A stretch of 64,000 bases of DNA from assembly GCF_900130025.1 (NCBI RefSeq), contig NZ_FQXR01000005.1, positions 62,001 through 126,000 on the forward strand, written 5' to 3'. The first letter of the stretch is position 1. Each line of letters starts with the position of its first letter. The notes under the pieces were generated by a model. The model made no database searches. It was not told the origin of the DNA and saw nothing but the letters and a program-made list of their open reading frames with translations. Of this stretch, positions 45,674 through 54,236 are shown one piece after another. The position numbers and the translations under genes are program-made. The stretch is from Sporanaerobacter acetigenes DSM 13106 (GTDB lineage Bacteria; Bacillota; Clostridia; Tissierellales; Sporanaerobacteraceae).

Positions 45674-46951
45674 GTCATAGGAGTATATAATGTCATTATA
45701 GTATTTTTTATATTTGATTTTTTCAATATTAAGCTTTAAATCTTCTCCAGTTCCTTGAAATTTAAGGGTTCTAGTATGATTTTCTGATTTCTCTGGTATA
45801 GTTTCAACAAGTTCCACTTTTTCTCCATCCATATATAAATATACTTTGCTTAACAATGTGTCTTTATCTGTGGTAATAGTTATATAGGTATTGCCTTCTT
45901 TTTCGTATACATTGTTTATCTCAATATCTTGACCAAGAATCTTTATATTTTTAGAAGTATCTTTAATTAGATGAATATTTTCATGTACATCATATTCTCC
46001 AGAAAAAGATATAAGTTTTAATTGCAAATTTTTAGTATCTGTTGGTATAGCCTCAAATCTGACATCAAAGTTAATTCCTTTCATATTTGTAGATATTCCA
46101 GAGCCTTCCCATGCAATTTCTTTCCCATCAACTATCAATGCCATTTCAATATCATTTGGCATAATTCTATTTTTATTTATATGATCTAAACCTAATTCTA
46201 TGATATTTTGGATTTGTCCTTTAACTATTGTAGTAGTAGGTGAGGCTATTAAAGATTTCACTTTTATTTGTCTTTGATCTAATTTAATTTTTTTATTTAA
46301 TGATATTTTTAAGCTTTTTCCTACAGCTTGATTTCTATCTATTTTAAATTTAATGTCTCCATATTCTATATCTCCGTTTTCATGGATGTAGCTTAAATTT
46401 ACTTTCATAGTTTTCTCAGAGAGTTTAGGAGCTTCATGAGTTGAAATAACCCATTTCATCTCTGTATTGTTTTTATTTGCATCTCCAGAACCACCATAAG
46501 TAAATAATTTGTCCTGCATATTAGTTATGCTAATATGTGTATTTGAATCAACATCCATTACATTTTCATCAGGAGAATATAAAGTATAAAACATTACCAT
46601 AGTGTTATTGTCAAGCATTATGGCATCTAAAGTAAATTTTACACCATTAGAAAAAGTATGAGATTTGTCTATTGTTTGCCCTTTTCCCAATTGATTTAGT
46701 TCTTTAAGGGTACCATTCATTACATTTTCATATCCAACCAACTTCTTGCCATAAAAGGCCAATGTGTCCATATTATATCCTAAAAGCAAAACTGCCAATA
46801 TCAAGGCAGCGACTTTACCTTTAATATTTTTTTTCTTTTTATTTGGGGTACTTTCTAAAGCAGAACGTAGTGTTGATTCTATATCTATAGGTATTTCCAA
46901 ACTATCTATTTCTTTTTTACCTTCATACAAAAGTTTTTCAACCTCATTCAA
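45668..46951 (-). CDS. DUF4179 membrane protein, probable anti-sigma partner (second pair)
   Basis: A 427-residue protein with a ~48-residue cytoplasmic N-terminus, one membrane segment near residues 49-66 (VAALILAVLLLGYNM), and a large beta-rich outer part, matching DUF4179 with a following DUF5643-like domain. It overlaps the upstream sigma gene by 8 bases. The start is TTG at 46951, five bases after GGAGGTGA; an in-frame TTG at 46966 lies before that site and is rejected. It likely holds the sigma factor at the membrane until a surface signal arrives (inference). It is a diverged paralog in role, not in close sequence, of the 28456 gene. Confidence 0.8.
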   Translation of the reverse strand: MNEVEKLLYEGKKEIDSLEIPIDIESTLRSALESTPNKKKKNIKGKVAALILAVLLLGYNMDTLAFYGKKLVGYENVMNGTLKELNQLGKGQTIDKSHTFSNGVKFTLDAIMLDNNTMVMFYTLYSPDENVMDVDSNTHISITNMQDKLFTYGGSGDANKNNTEMKWVISTHEAPKLSEKTMKVNLSYIHENGDIEYGDIKFKIDRNQAVGKSLKISLNKKIKLDQRQIKVKSLIASPTTTIVKGQIQNIIELGLDHINKNRIMPNDIEMALIVDGKEIAWEGSGISTNMKGINFDVRFEAIPTDTKNLQLKLISFSGEYDVHENIHLIKDTSKNIKILGQDIEINNVYEKEGNTYITITTDKDTLLSKVYLYMDGEKVELVETIPEKSENHTRTLKFQGTGEDLKLNIEKIKYKKYYNDIIYSYDK

Positions 46952-47465
46952 TCGAATCACCTCCAATGGATTCTCTCAAATTTTCTATTCCAATGCTAAT
47001 TCTTGATTTGACAGTTCCTATAGGAATTTTAAGTATTTCAGATATAGTTTTATAATCTAAATCAAGAAAATATTTAAGCTTTATTGCCTCTTGTTGTTTT
47101 TCACTTAATTTAGAGAGATGTTTTTCTAATACTATTTGATTTTCAGATTTGTCATAGGTTTCATATTGGGCTTCGGTTTTTATTTCATCTAAAGGGATTA
47201 GTTTGTTATCTTTTTTTAATTTGTTTTTACATAAATTGACCAGTATGGTTTTACTCCAACTATAGAAGGCTTCTTCTTTTTTTAGTTTTGACATGTTTTC
47301 ATACAGTATGACAATCATGTCTTGCATAGCATCTAATGCATCATCTTTGTTTTTCATATAAACATAAGCTAATTTATAATAATCGGCTTCATGTGCCATA
47401 ACAAGCTGCAACAGGGCTTCTTTATTCCCTTTTTTTGCTTTTTTAATTAACAATTCTGTTTCCAT
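46944..47465 (-). CDS. ECF sigma factor (second pair)
   Basis: A 173-residue group IV sigma factor. Region 2 lies at about residues 25-90 (DYYKLAYVYMKNKDDALDAM, then FYSWSKTILVNLCKNKLKK). Region 4 lies at about 118-165 (LSEKQQEAIKLKYFLDLDYK, then TISEILKIPIGTVKSRI). GCAGGTGAGAAA precedes the ATG on the coding strand. A TATAAT sits about 35 bases upstream in TGTAGGATATAATAC. It is coupled to the DUF4179 gene and runs divergently from the thiamine operon. Confidence 0.92.
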   Translation of the reverse strand: METELLIKKAKKGNKEALLQLVMAHEADYYKLAYVYMKNKDDALDAMQDMIVILYENMSKLKKEEAFYSWSKTILVNLCKNKLKKDNKLIPLDEIKTEAQYETYDKSENQIVLEKHLSKLSEKQQEAIKLKYFLDLDYKTISEILKIPIGTVKSRISIGIENLRESIGGDSIE

Positions 47466-47617
47466 TTTCTCACCTGCCTATATATAAGAGTATTATATCC
47501 TACAAAATGTTCATTTTATATTTAAAAAATAAATATAGTTGCAATATTGTTAAAATGTATTTTACATATTAATCGTTAAGTGATATGATGAAGATATAAA
47601 TAAAAATTGAATAATCA

Positions 47618-47710
47618 ATCAAGGGGTGCTTATATTGATAGGCTGAGATTGGAATGTTATTCCTGACCCTATGAACCTGATTTGGGTAATTCCAACGGAG
47701 GGATATGTTT
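47618..47710 (+). promoter_or_regulatory. TPP (THI-element) riboswitch
   Basis: It carries all the conserved THI-box blocks in order: AAGGGGTGC, GGCTGAGA, GACCCTATGAACCTGATTTG, then GGGTAATTCCAACGGAGGGA. It binds thiamine pyrophosphate and shuts off the operon that follows. The terminator hairpin at 47731 is the likely output. Confidence 0.97.
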
Positions 47711-47730
47711 TTTTATGCTTATTTTGAATA

Positions 47731-47766
47731 AAAACTGTATGTATCTGTTGGCGTACAGTTTTTTTA
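47731..47766 (+). terminator. Riboswitch-controlled terminator
   Basis: AAAACTGTA pairs with TACAGTTTT followed by a T run, 20 bases after the TPP aptamer and 22 bases before the first gene. It would form when TPP is bound. Confidence 0.85.
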
Positions 47767-47788
47767 TTTTTTGAAAGGAGAGTTGAAG

Positions 47789-48811
47789 ATGGAAGTATAT
47801 AGGATAATTGATGCAAATATAAACAGGGTTTCAGAAGGAATTAGAGTCATAGAAGACATAGAAAGATTTGTATTTGAAAATAGAGAAATTTCCAAAGAAC
47901 TTAGAGATATTCGTCATTTGGTCAGGAAAAGTTTTAAAAATTCTGAACTTTTAAGAAATAGAAGTTCAAATACAGACATAGGATTTCAAATATCTCAAAA
48001 GAGTACATTGGACGAAAAGAATGATATTGAAACTTTACTTATATCAAATTTCAAAAGAGCAGAAGAAGGAATTAGAAGTATTGAAGAATGTTTGAAAATT
48101 TTAGGGCATTATGAAGAATCAAAGATATATGAACAAATTAGATTTAGAGTATATGGTTTGGAAAAACGTATTTTTTCTAGTACATTGCCTGATACATGCA
48201 TCTATGGTATCACAGGAGAAAAATTTTCAAAAGGAAGGACCAATATTGAAGTAGTAAGAGAAATGATTGAATCAGGCATAAAGATTATTCAATATAGAGA
48301 AAAGGACAAATCAAAAAAAGAGAAATATGAAGAGTGCAAAATTATACGAGAAATGACAAAAAAAGCAAATGTTACTTTTGTTGTAAATGATGATATGGAT
48401 ATAGCTATGCTAGTTCAAGCTGATGGCATACATGTGGGGCAGGATGATATACCTATTGAAGAAATAAAGAAGATTGCTCCAAATATGATTGTAGGTGTTT
48501 CAACTCACAACAAAGAACAAGCTATAGAAGCAGTGGAAAAAGGCGCAGACTATATAGGAGTTGGACCAATATTTGATACTTCTACAAAGGAAAATGTAGA
48601 GAAATCGGAAGGACTTAAGTATTTAAAATGGGTTTCAGAAAACATAAATATTCCCTATGTAGCTATTGGAGGAATAAAAAAAGAAAACATATTAGATGCA
48701 AAAATTCATGGAGGAAAGTGCTTTGCAATGATATCAGAGTTAGTTGGTTCTTTAAATATGAATGAAATAGTTTTATCTATAAAAAAAATATTGAATGAGG
48801 GGGAATTTTAA
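47789..48811 (+). CDS. thiE: ThiD2-ThiE fusion: HMP-P kinase / thiamine phosphate synthase
   Basis: A 340-residue two-domain protein. Residues 1-130 (opening MEVYRIIDANINRVSEGIRV) match the ThiD2 domain, described as a monofunctional HMP-phosphate kinase unlike ThiD. Residues 140-340 are ThiE, with IQYREKDKSKKEK, VNDDMDIAMLVQADGIHVGQ, VGVSTHNKEQA and GADYIGVGPIFDT. Together they make HMP-PP and join it to thiazole phosphate. ATG 47789 follows AAAGGAGAG; TTG 47771 precedes the ribosome site. This is the first gene under the TPP riboswitch and is directly followed by thiC. Confidence 0.93.
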   Translation: MEVYRIIDANINRVSEGIRVIEDIERFVFENREISKELRDIRHLVRKSFKNSELLRNRSSNTDIGFQISQKSTLDEKNDIETLLISNFKRAEEGIRSIEECLKILGHYEESKIYEQIRFRVYGLEKRIFSSTLPDTCIYGITGEKFSKGRTNIEVVREMIESGIKIIQYREKDKSKKEKYEECKIIREMTKKANVTFVVNDDMDIAMLVQADGIHVGQDDIPIEEIKKIAPNMIVGVSTHNKEQAIEAVEKGADYIGVGPIFDTSTKENVEKSEGLKYLKWVSENINIPYVAIGGIKKENILDAKIHGGKCFAMISELVGSLNMNEIVLSIKKILNEGEF

Positions 48812-50125
48812 ATGAATTATACAACACAAATGGATGCTGCAAAAAAAGGTATCATCACAGAAGAAATGAAGATAGTAGCTAAAAAAGAGAATATGGATGT
48901 CGAGCTTTTGAGAAAAGGCATAGCTAGAGGCAAAATAGTTATACCAGCCAATAAAAATCACAAATCTTTAAATCCAGAAGGAATAGGAGAGGGTCTTAAG
49001 ACTAAAATAAATGTCAATTTGGGTATTTCCAGGGATTGTCCAAATGTAGATAAGGAACTTGAAAAGGTAAAAGTAGCAATTGATATGAATGCAGAAGCTA
49101 TAATGGACTTGAGTTCCTTTGGAAAGACTGAAGAGTTTAGAAGAAGATTGATTGATTTTTCTCCAGCTATTATAGGTACTGTGCCTGTATATGATGCAGT
49201 TGGATTTTATGACAAGGAACTAAAAGATATAACATCTAAAGAGTTTTTAGATGTAGCTAGAAAACATGCTGAAGATGGGGTGGATTTTGTCACAGTTCAT
49301 GCAGGCATAAATAGAAAAACTGCTGAAGTTTTCAAGGAAAACAAAAGAGTCACAAACATAGTATCTAGAGGAGGTTCATTGCTTTATGCATGGATGGAAC
49401 TAAATGACAAGGAAAATCCTTTTTACGAATATTTTGATGAACTTTTAGATATATGTGAAGAGTATGATTTGACATTGAGTTTGGGAGATTCTTTAAGACC
49501 AGGAAGTATAGAAGATGGAACTGATTCCTCACAGATAGAAGAACTTATTGTACTTGGAGAATTAACTAAAAGGGCTTGGGAAAGAAATGTACAAGTTATG
49601 ATAGAAGGTCCAGGACATATAGCTATAAATGAAATAGAGGCTAATGTTTTATTGGAAAAGAAATTGTGCTATGGAGCTCCATTTTATGTGTTGGGACCAA
49701 TAGTTACAGATATAGCACCAGGATATGACCATATTACTAGTGCTATTGGAGGAGCAATAGCTGCAAGTGCTGGAGCGGATTTCTTGTGTTATGTAACTCC
49801 AGCTGAACACTTGAGACTTCCAGATTTAGAAGATATGAAGGAAGGAATCATTGCTACAAAGATAGCTGCTCATTCAGGAGATATAGGGAAGGGTATTTCC
49901 AATGCAAGAGAATGGGATTTAAAGATGAGTCATGCAAGAAGAAAATTGGATTGGGAAGAGATGTTTGAATTAGCAATAGATGATGAAAGGCCAAGAAAGT
50001 ACAGAAAAGAATCTACTCCAGAATTTAAAGATAGTTGTACTATGTGTGGAAAGATGTGTTCAGTTAGAAATATGAACAGGATAATGGAAGGAAAAGATAT
50101 AAATATTTTGAGAAGTGATGATTAA
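48812..50125 (+). CDS. thiC: Phosphomethylpyrimidine synthase ThiC
   Basis: A 437-residue radical SAM enzyme that converts aminoimidazole ribotide to HMP phosphate. Conserved blocks are [49 protein letters not shown] and [17 protein letters not shown]. The C-terminal cluster motif reads CTMCGKMC, that is CX2CX3C, one residue shorter than the CX2CX4C of E. coli ThiC; I recall this shorter form in clostridial ThiC. It is the short ThiC type, lacking the N-terminal extension. GAGGGGGAATTTTA precedes the ATG, which abuts the thiE stop. Confidence 0.97.
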   Translation: MNYTTQMDAAKKGIITEEMKIVAKKENMDVELLRKGIARGKIVIPANKNHKSLNPEGIGEGLKTKINVNLGISRDCPNVDKELEKVKVAIDMNAEAIMDLSSFGKTEEFRRRLIDFSPAIIGTVPVYDAVGFYDKELKDITSKEFLDVARKHAEDGVDFVTVHAGINRKTAEVFKENKRVTNIVSRGGSLLYAWMELNDKENPFYEYFDELLDICEEYDLTLSLGDSLRPGSIEDGTDSSQIEELIVLGELTKRAWERNVQVMIEGPGHIAINEIEANVLLEKKLCYGAPFYVLGPIVTDIAPGYDHITSAIGGAIAASAGADFLCYVTPAEHLRLPDLEDMKEGIIATKIAAHSGDIGKGISNAREWDLKMSHARRKLDWEEMFELAIDDERPRKYRKESTPEFKDSCTMCGKMCSVRNMNRIMEGKDINILRSDD

Positions 50126-50144
50126 TTTTATAGGGGGCTTTTGT

Positions 50145-50654
50145 ATGGAGATGAAGAAAACTAAAAAATTGACTATGGCTGCAATGTTTGTAGCTATAGG
50201 AGTTGTACTTGGAAATATAATATATATTCCTGTTGGAGTATCAAAATGTTTTCCAATACAACATGCTATAAATGTATTAGCAGCTACTATTTTAGGACCT
50301 GCATATAGTGTGATGATAGCTTTTTCAATATCTTTATTGAGAAATATATTGGGAACAGGAAGTCTTTTAGCTTTTCCTGGGAGTATGATAGGCGCACTAT
50401 TGGCAGGAATGATATATAAATATACTCAAAATGTCTATAAGGCTTCTATAGGAGAAGTATTTGGTACAGGAGTTATTGGAGGAATGATGGCATTTCCAGT
50501 AGCAAAATATTTTATGGGCAAAGAAGTAGCTACTTTCTTTTTTGTATATCCCTTTATATTAAGCAGTGTTGGTGGAAGTATAATAGCTGTTGTTTTGATA
50601 AAGGTTCTAGATAAATATACAAAAACTCAAGCAAGAGCAAATGAGGAGAAATAA
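50145..50654 (+). CDS. thiW: ThiW, thiazole-specific ECF transporter S component
   Basis: A 169-residue membrane protein with about six membrane segments. TMAAMFVAIGVVLGNIIYIP at the start, VSKCFPIQHAINVLAA and LAFPGSMIGALLAG are typical of ThiW, which is controlled by TPP riboswitches and thought to import hydroxyethylthiazole with a shared ECF energy module. No ECF ATPase is in the window, as usual for group II systems. ATG 50145 follows TAGGGGGC; upstream GTG 50115 lies inside thiC. It fits with thiM next door, which phosphorylates the same thiazole. Confidence 0.93.
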   Translation: MEMKKTKKLTMAAMFVAIGVVLGNIIYIPVGVSKCFPIQHAINVLAATILGPAYSVMIAFSISLLRNILGTGSLLAFPGSMIGALLAGMIYKYTQNVYKASIGEVFGTGVIGGMMAFPVAKYFMGKEVATFFFVYPFILSSVGGSIIAVVLIKVLDKYTKTQARANEEK

Positions 50655-50655
50655 A

Positions 50656-51444
50656 ATGGATATTGATACTATTGGAGAGCTGTCAAATAAAATAAAACAA
50701 GAAAAGCCTTTAGTTCATCTTATTAGCAATAGTGTCACAAGTAATGATTGTGCCAATATAGTTTTAGCCATGGGCGCCTCTCCTATTATGGCAATGGATT
50801 CTAGAGAAGTAGAAGAGGTGGTTTCTAAGGCTAAAGCATTGGTACTAAACATTGGTACTATAGAAAAAGATGTAGCTAGATCAATGATATTGGCTGGGAA
50901 AAAAGCAAATAGCTTAAATATCCCTGTTGTATTAGATCCAGTGGGAGTGGGAATATCAAAATTAAGACAAAATATTGTAAGAGAAATCCTTGAAAATGTT
51001 CATATAGCCATTATAAAAGGAAATCAAGCAGAAATAAAGATATTGTATGGTCTCAGGGCAAATTTCAAAGGAGTAGACTCTGAAGATAATGATAGTATAG
51101 AATTTATGGCAGAAATATCTCAAGATCTATCTAAGAAAACCAATTCTGTAGTAGCCGTAACGGGAAAAGTTGATGTAATAAGTTCACTAGATGAAACTAT
51201 ATACTTATACAATGGACATGAGATGCTAAGAAGTATAACAGGAACTGGCTGTATGGGAACTGCTTTAGTTGGAGTATTTTCAAGTGTGACAGATAATGTG
51301 CTGAATGCAGCAGTGGCAGGCATTTATTCTTTAAATAGAGCAGGAGAAATAGCATATGAAAAAACTAAAAGTTTTGGGGGAGGGAGTGGAAGTTTTAAAG
51401 CAAACTTAATAGATGCAGTTTACAAAACATATGAAAAGCAGTAG
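50656..51444 (+). CDS. thiM: Hydroxyethylthiazole kinase ThiM
   Basis: A 262-residue ribokinase-like enzyme that phosphorylates hydroxyethylthiazole for thiamine salvage. LVHLISNSVTSNDCANIVLA near residue 20 and GASPIMAMD near 40 form the substrate site; VVLDPVGVG near 92 and ITGTGCMGTALVG near 195 form the phosphate-binding anion hole, with the catalytic cysteine in GTGCM. ATG 50656 behind GAGGAGAAATAAA is preferred over 50641, which overlaps thiW. It is the last gene of the thiamine operon. No thiazole biosynthesis genes (thiG, thiS, thiH) are here, so the cell makes the pyrimidine and salvages the thiazole unless those genes lie elsewhere. Confidence 0.96.
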   Translation: MDIDTIGELSNKIKQEKPLVHLISNSVTSNDCANIVLAMGASPIMAMDSREVEEVVSKAKALVLNIGTIEKDVARSMILAGKKANSLNIPVVLDPVGVGISKLRQNIVREILENVHIAIIKGNQAEIKILYGLRANFKGVDSEDNDSIEFMAEISQDLSKKTNSVVAVTGKVDVISSLDETIYLYNGHEMLRSITGTGCMGTALVGVFSSVTDNVLNAAVAGIYSLNRAGEIAYEKTKSFGGGSGSFKANLIDAVYKTYEKQ

Positions 51445-51464
51445 ATTGAATTCTACTGCTTTAT
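51434..51464 (+). terminator. Terminator of the thiamine operon
   Basis: AAAGCAGTAGA pairs with TCTACTGCTTT around TTGAAT and is followed by ATTTAT. The stem overlaps the thiM stop codon. Confidence 0.8.
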
Positions 51465-51533
51465 TTATATTCATAAAAAAATTTGATATAATGAAAATAT
51501 ATTTTTAAATAGATATTGAAGTGAGGTGTTTTT

Positions 51534-51911
51534 TTGAAGATTTTAAGGCAAATGGGAATAATATTTGGTATTTTATTTGGCAGCCATATATTGCAAAAAT
51601 CTCTGGGATTACCTATTCCAAGCACAGTCATAGGAATGATTATATTGCTTATATGTCTTCTTTCTGGAGTAATAAAACTTGAAATGATTGAGGAGGTAAG
51701 TAAATTTTTGTTGGATCATTTGATTTTCTTTTTTATACCAGCAGGTGTTGGAATAATGACTTCAGTAGATATGATAGGGGACAAGTGGTTATCTATATTG
51801 ATAGTTATTGTTTTATCTACAATAATAACTATGGTTGTTACTGGGCTTACTGTACAAGCTTTAGCTAAAAAAAGTAAGAAAAAGTTAAAGGGGGAGAATG
51901 TGAATGATTAA
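51534..51911 (+). CDS. lrgA: LrgA/CidA holin-like protein
   Basis: A 125-residue membrane protein with four predicted segments. GSHILQKSLGLPIPSTVIGM near residue 15 and HLIFFFIPAGVGIM near 63 are conserved CidA/LrgA blocks. The family is holin-like, linked to control of murein hydrolases and to metabolite (pyruvate or acetate) export. The start is TTG 51534 behind GAGGTG. It overlaps lrgB by 8 bases, so the two are coupled. Confidence 0.92.
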   Translation: MKILRQMGIIFGILFGSHILQKSLGLPIPSTVIGMIILLICLLSGVIKLEMIEEVSKFLLDHLIFFFIPAGVGIMTSVDMIGDKWLSILIVIVLSTIITMVVTGLTVQALAKKSKKKLKGENVND

Positions 51912-52596
51912 ATTTTTAGATACTCCTCTTTTTGGCATTTTGATATCAATTCTTGCTTTTGAAATTGGAATTTTTATAAATAAAAAGACAAAGTTGTCAA
52001 TTTTAAATCCAATTGTCATTGCAGAAGTTTTAATAATAGTTTTTATGATTGTATTTAATATCGACTATGAGGTATACAATAAAGGTGGAAGCATAATATC
52101 TTTCTTTTTAGGACCAGCAACAGTAGTTCTTGCAGTTCCTCTATATAAGCAAATTGAGAAATTGAAAGAAAATGGGTTGCCTATAATGGTAGGAATAGCA
52201 GTAGGTTGTATAACTGCAATAACAAGCGTATATTTTTTGAGCAAATTGTTCCATCTAGATGAAGTGCTTACATTGTCGTTGTTGCCTAAATCAGTAACAG
52301 CTGCTATTTCAATGGAAGTTTCAAGCCAAATAGGTGGTATTCCAGCTCTGACGGTGGCTGCAACAGTTGTTACAGGTATAACGGGAAATGTTTTATGGCC
52401 TTATATATCAAAAGTATTTAAAATAGAAAATGATGTGGCTTCTGGCATTAGTTTGGGAACATCTGCCCATGCATTGGGTACTGCAAAAGCCATGGAGCTT
52501 GGAGAAGTAGAAGGAGGAATGGCTTCATTAGCTATAGGTGTAGCAGGACTTGTCACTGTGATTTTAGTTCCTATACTGGCAAAACTGTTATTTTAG
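51904..52596 (+). CDS. lrgB: LrgB/CidB family membrane protein
   Basis: A 230-residue membrane protein of the LrgB family, the constant partner of LrgA. LGPATVVLAVPLYKQIEKLK near residue 78 and TLSLLPKSVTAAISMEVSSQIGG near 125 are the family hallmarks, with HALGTAKAMELGEVEGGMAS near 190. The pair is thought to act together in pyruvate transport or autolysis control. The ATG overlaps the end of lrgA. A terminator follows. Confidence 0.95.
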   Translation: MIKFLDTPLFGILISILAFEIGIFINKKTKLSILNPIVIAEVLIIVFMIVFNIDYEVYNKGGSIISFFLGPATVVLAVPLYKQIEKLKENGLPIMVGIAVGCITAITSVYFLSKLFHLDEVLTLSLLPKSVTAAISMEVSSQIGGIPALTVAATVVTGITGNVLWPYISKVFKIENDVASGISLGTSAHALGTAKAMELGEVEGGMASLAIGVAGLVTVILVPILAKLLF

Positions 52597-52603
52597 ACAT
52601 TAT

Positions 52604-52637
52604 TTTAGAGTCTATTTCGGGACTCTAAATTTTTTTG
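52604..52637 (+). terminator. Terminator of lrgAB
   Basis: TTTAGAGTC pairs with GACTCTAAA around an 8-base loop and is followed by TTTTTTT. Confidence 0.9.
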
Positions 52638-52709
52638 AAAAATCAACACAAAGAGAAATTTTTATGATAGAATGATTGATATTATTGTTTTATGGAAGGA
52701 GTTATTTAA

Positions 52710-54074
52710 ATGAGTTTCAACAAAACTAAAGACAAGGATTTTTATAAAGCGATGTTTGCTATTGCGTTTCCGATTACATTGCAAAATTTAATTGCTTCAT
52801 CTGTAAATATGATAGATACTCTTATGATTACGAGCCTTGGAAAAGAAAGCCTTGCTGCAGTAGGACTTGCCAATCAAGTGTTTTTCTTTTATTCAGTGAT
52901 AGTATTTGGTGTGGCTACTGGTTCAGCCATATTTATAGCTCAATTTTGGGGGAAAAAGGATGTTTTGAATATAAGAAGGATATTGGGATTATCTCTTTTG
53001 ATTAGTTGTATTATTGGAATAATATTTACAGTCAGTGCATTTTTTGTACCTACTAACATAATGAAAATATTTACTAAAGAATTAGAAGTGGTTAATTTGG
53101 GAAAAGATTACTTGAAAATAGTATCTTTAAGCTATATCATAACTTCCATAAGCTTTTCTTTTGGTGTGGCTTCAAGAAGTATAGGGGATGCAAAGATGCC
53201 TATGGTTGCAAGTATTATATCTTTTTTGACTAATACAGTTTTCAATTATTTACTTATTTTTGGGAAATTTGGTTTTCCAGAATTGGGAGTTAAGGGGGCA
53301 GCTTATGGAACTCTTATAGCTAGAATAGTTGAAGTGGCCCTCATTTTGTATGCGGTATATTCAAGTGATGGACCTTTGGCAGGAAATTTTTCTGAACTAT
53401 TTAGTTGGGATAAAAATTATGTGAAAAAGTATTTTAAAACAGCTTATCCAGTTATTTTAAATGAAACATTCTGGTCTTTAGGAAATGTCATGTATTCTAT
53501 TGCTTATGCAAAAATTGGCACAGGGGCTACAGCTGCTGTTCAAATCACAAGTACGGTGCAAAATATATTTTTAGTATTTTCTCGAGGCCTTGCCAATTCC
53601 TGTACTGTAATGGTTGGAAACAAAATAGGGGAAGGAAAAGAAGAAGAAGCAGTAGACTATGCCAACAAATTTTTGAAAATATCTGGTATATTGGGAGTTT
53701 TTCTCGGCATCATATTATTTTTTACAACGGATTTTGTACTTATGCTATTTAGAAATTTACCCGAAGATTTGTATGAAATCTCTAAAAGCATGATTATAGT
53801 ATTGGCTATTTTCTTACCTATAAAGATGTTTAATGGAAATTTGATAGTAGGAGTTTTTAGAGGTGGTGGAGATACAAAGTTTTCCATGATGGTTGAAATG
53901 GGAGCAGTTTGGGCAGTTGGAGTACCGTTAGCGTTTTTAGGTGCAACAGTATTTAAACTCCCAGTTTATTTGGTATCTGTACTTGTAAATATGGAGGAAG
54001 TAGTGAAAGCTATAATTGGAATTCCAAGGGTTGTATCTAATAAATGGGTACAAAATGTAGTTGAGAATATGTAA
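52710..54074 (+). CDS. MATE-family multidrug/sodium antiporter
   Basis: A 454-residue transporter with twelve predicted membrane segments in two homologous halves, of normal MATE length. AFPITLQNLIASSVNMIDTL near residue 16 and IFGVATGSAIFIAQFWG near 70 are conserved in the first half; YPVILNETFWSLGNVMYS near 240 and NSCTVMVGNKIGEGKEEEA near 297 in the second. It exports cationic drugs or metabolites using sodium or protons. ATGGAAGGAGTTATTTAA precedes the ATG. It is a single gene between two terminators. Confidence 0.95.
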   Translation: MSFNKTKDKDFYKAMFAIAFPITLQNLIASSVNMIDTLMITSLGKESLAAVGLANQVFFFYSVIVFGVATGSAIFIAQFWGKKDVLNIRRILGLSLLISCIIGIIFTVSAFFVPTNIMKIFTKELEVVNLGKDYLKIVSLSYIITSISFSFGVASRSIGDAKMPMVASIISFLTNTVFNYLLIFGKFGFPELGVKGAAYGTLIARIVEVALILYAVYSSDGPLAGNFSELFSWDKNYVKKYFKTAYPVILNETFWSLGNVMYSIAYAKIGTGATAAVQITSTVQNIFLVFSRGLANSCTVMVGNKIGEGKEEEAVDYANKFLKISGILGVFLGIILFFTTDFVLMLFRNLPEDLYEISKSMIIVLAIFLPIKMFNGNLIVGVFRGGGDTKFSMMVEMGAVWAVGVPLAFLGATVFKLPVYLVSVLVNMEEVVKAIIGIPRVVSNKWVQNVVENM

Positions 54075-54075
54075 T

Positions 54076-54108
54076 AAAAAAATACTGATTTTATCAGTAT
54101 TTTTTTTA
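54076..54108 (+). terminator. Terminator of the MATE gene
   Basis: AATACTGAT pairs with ATCAGTATT around a 3-base loop and is followed by TTTTTTT. An A run precedes it. Confidence 0.92.
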
Positions 54109-54236
54109 TCTAATTTTACTGAACAAATTTGTAAGATATATATAATTGAAAATTAAGAAAAGTGTGATATTATACTTTGTTAAAAGAAGGTTATTAAATA
54201 TGGGTTATGACAACAATGATGAGAAAGGGGATAAAA

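Noticed and set aside
54110-54236. Cobalamin riboswitch or Fur box before the FecCD-type importer
   Set aside because: No B12-box or GATAATGATTATC-like palindrome could be seen in the gap, so the substrate cannot be inferred from regulation.
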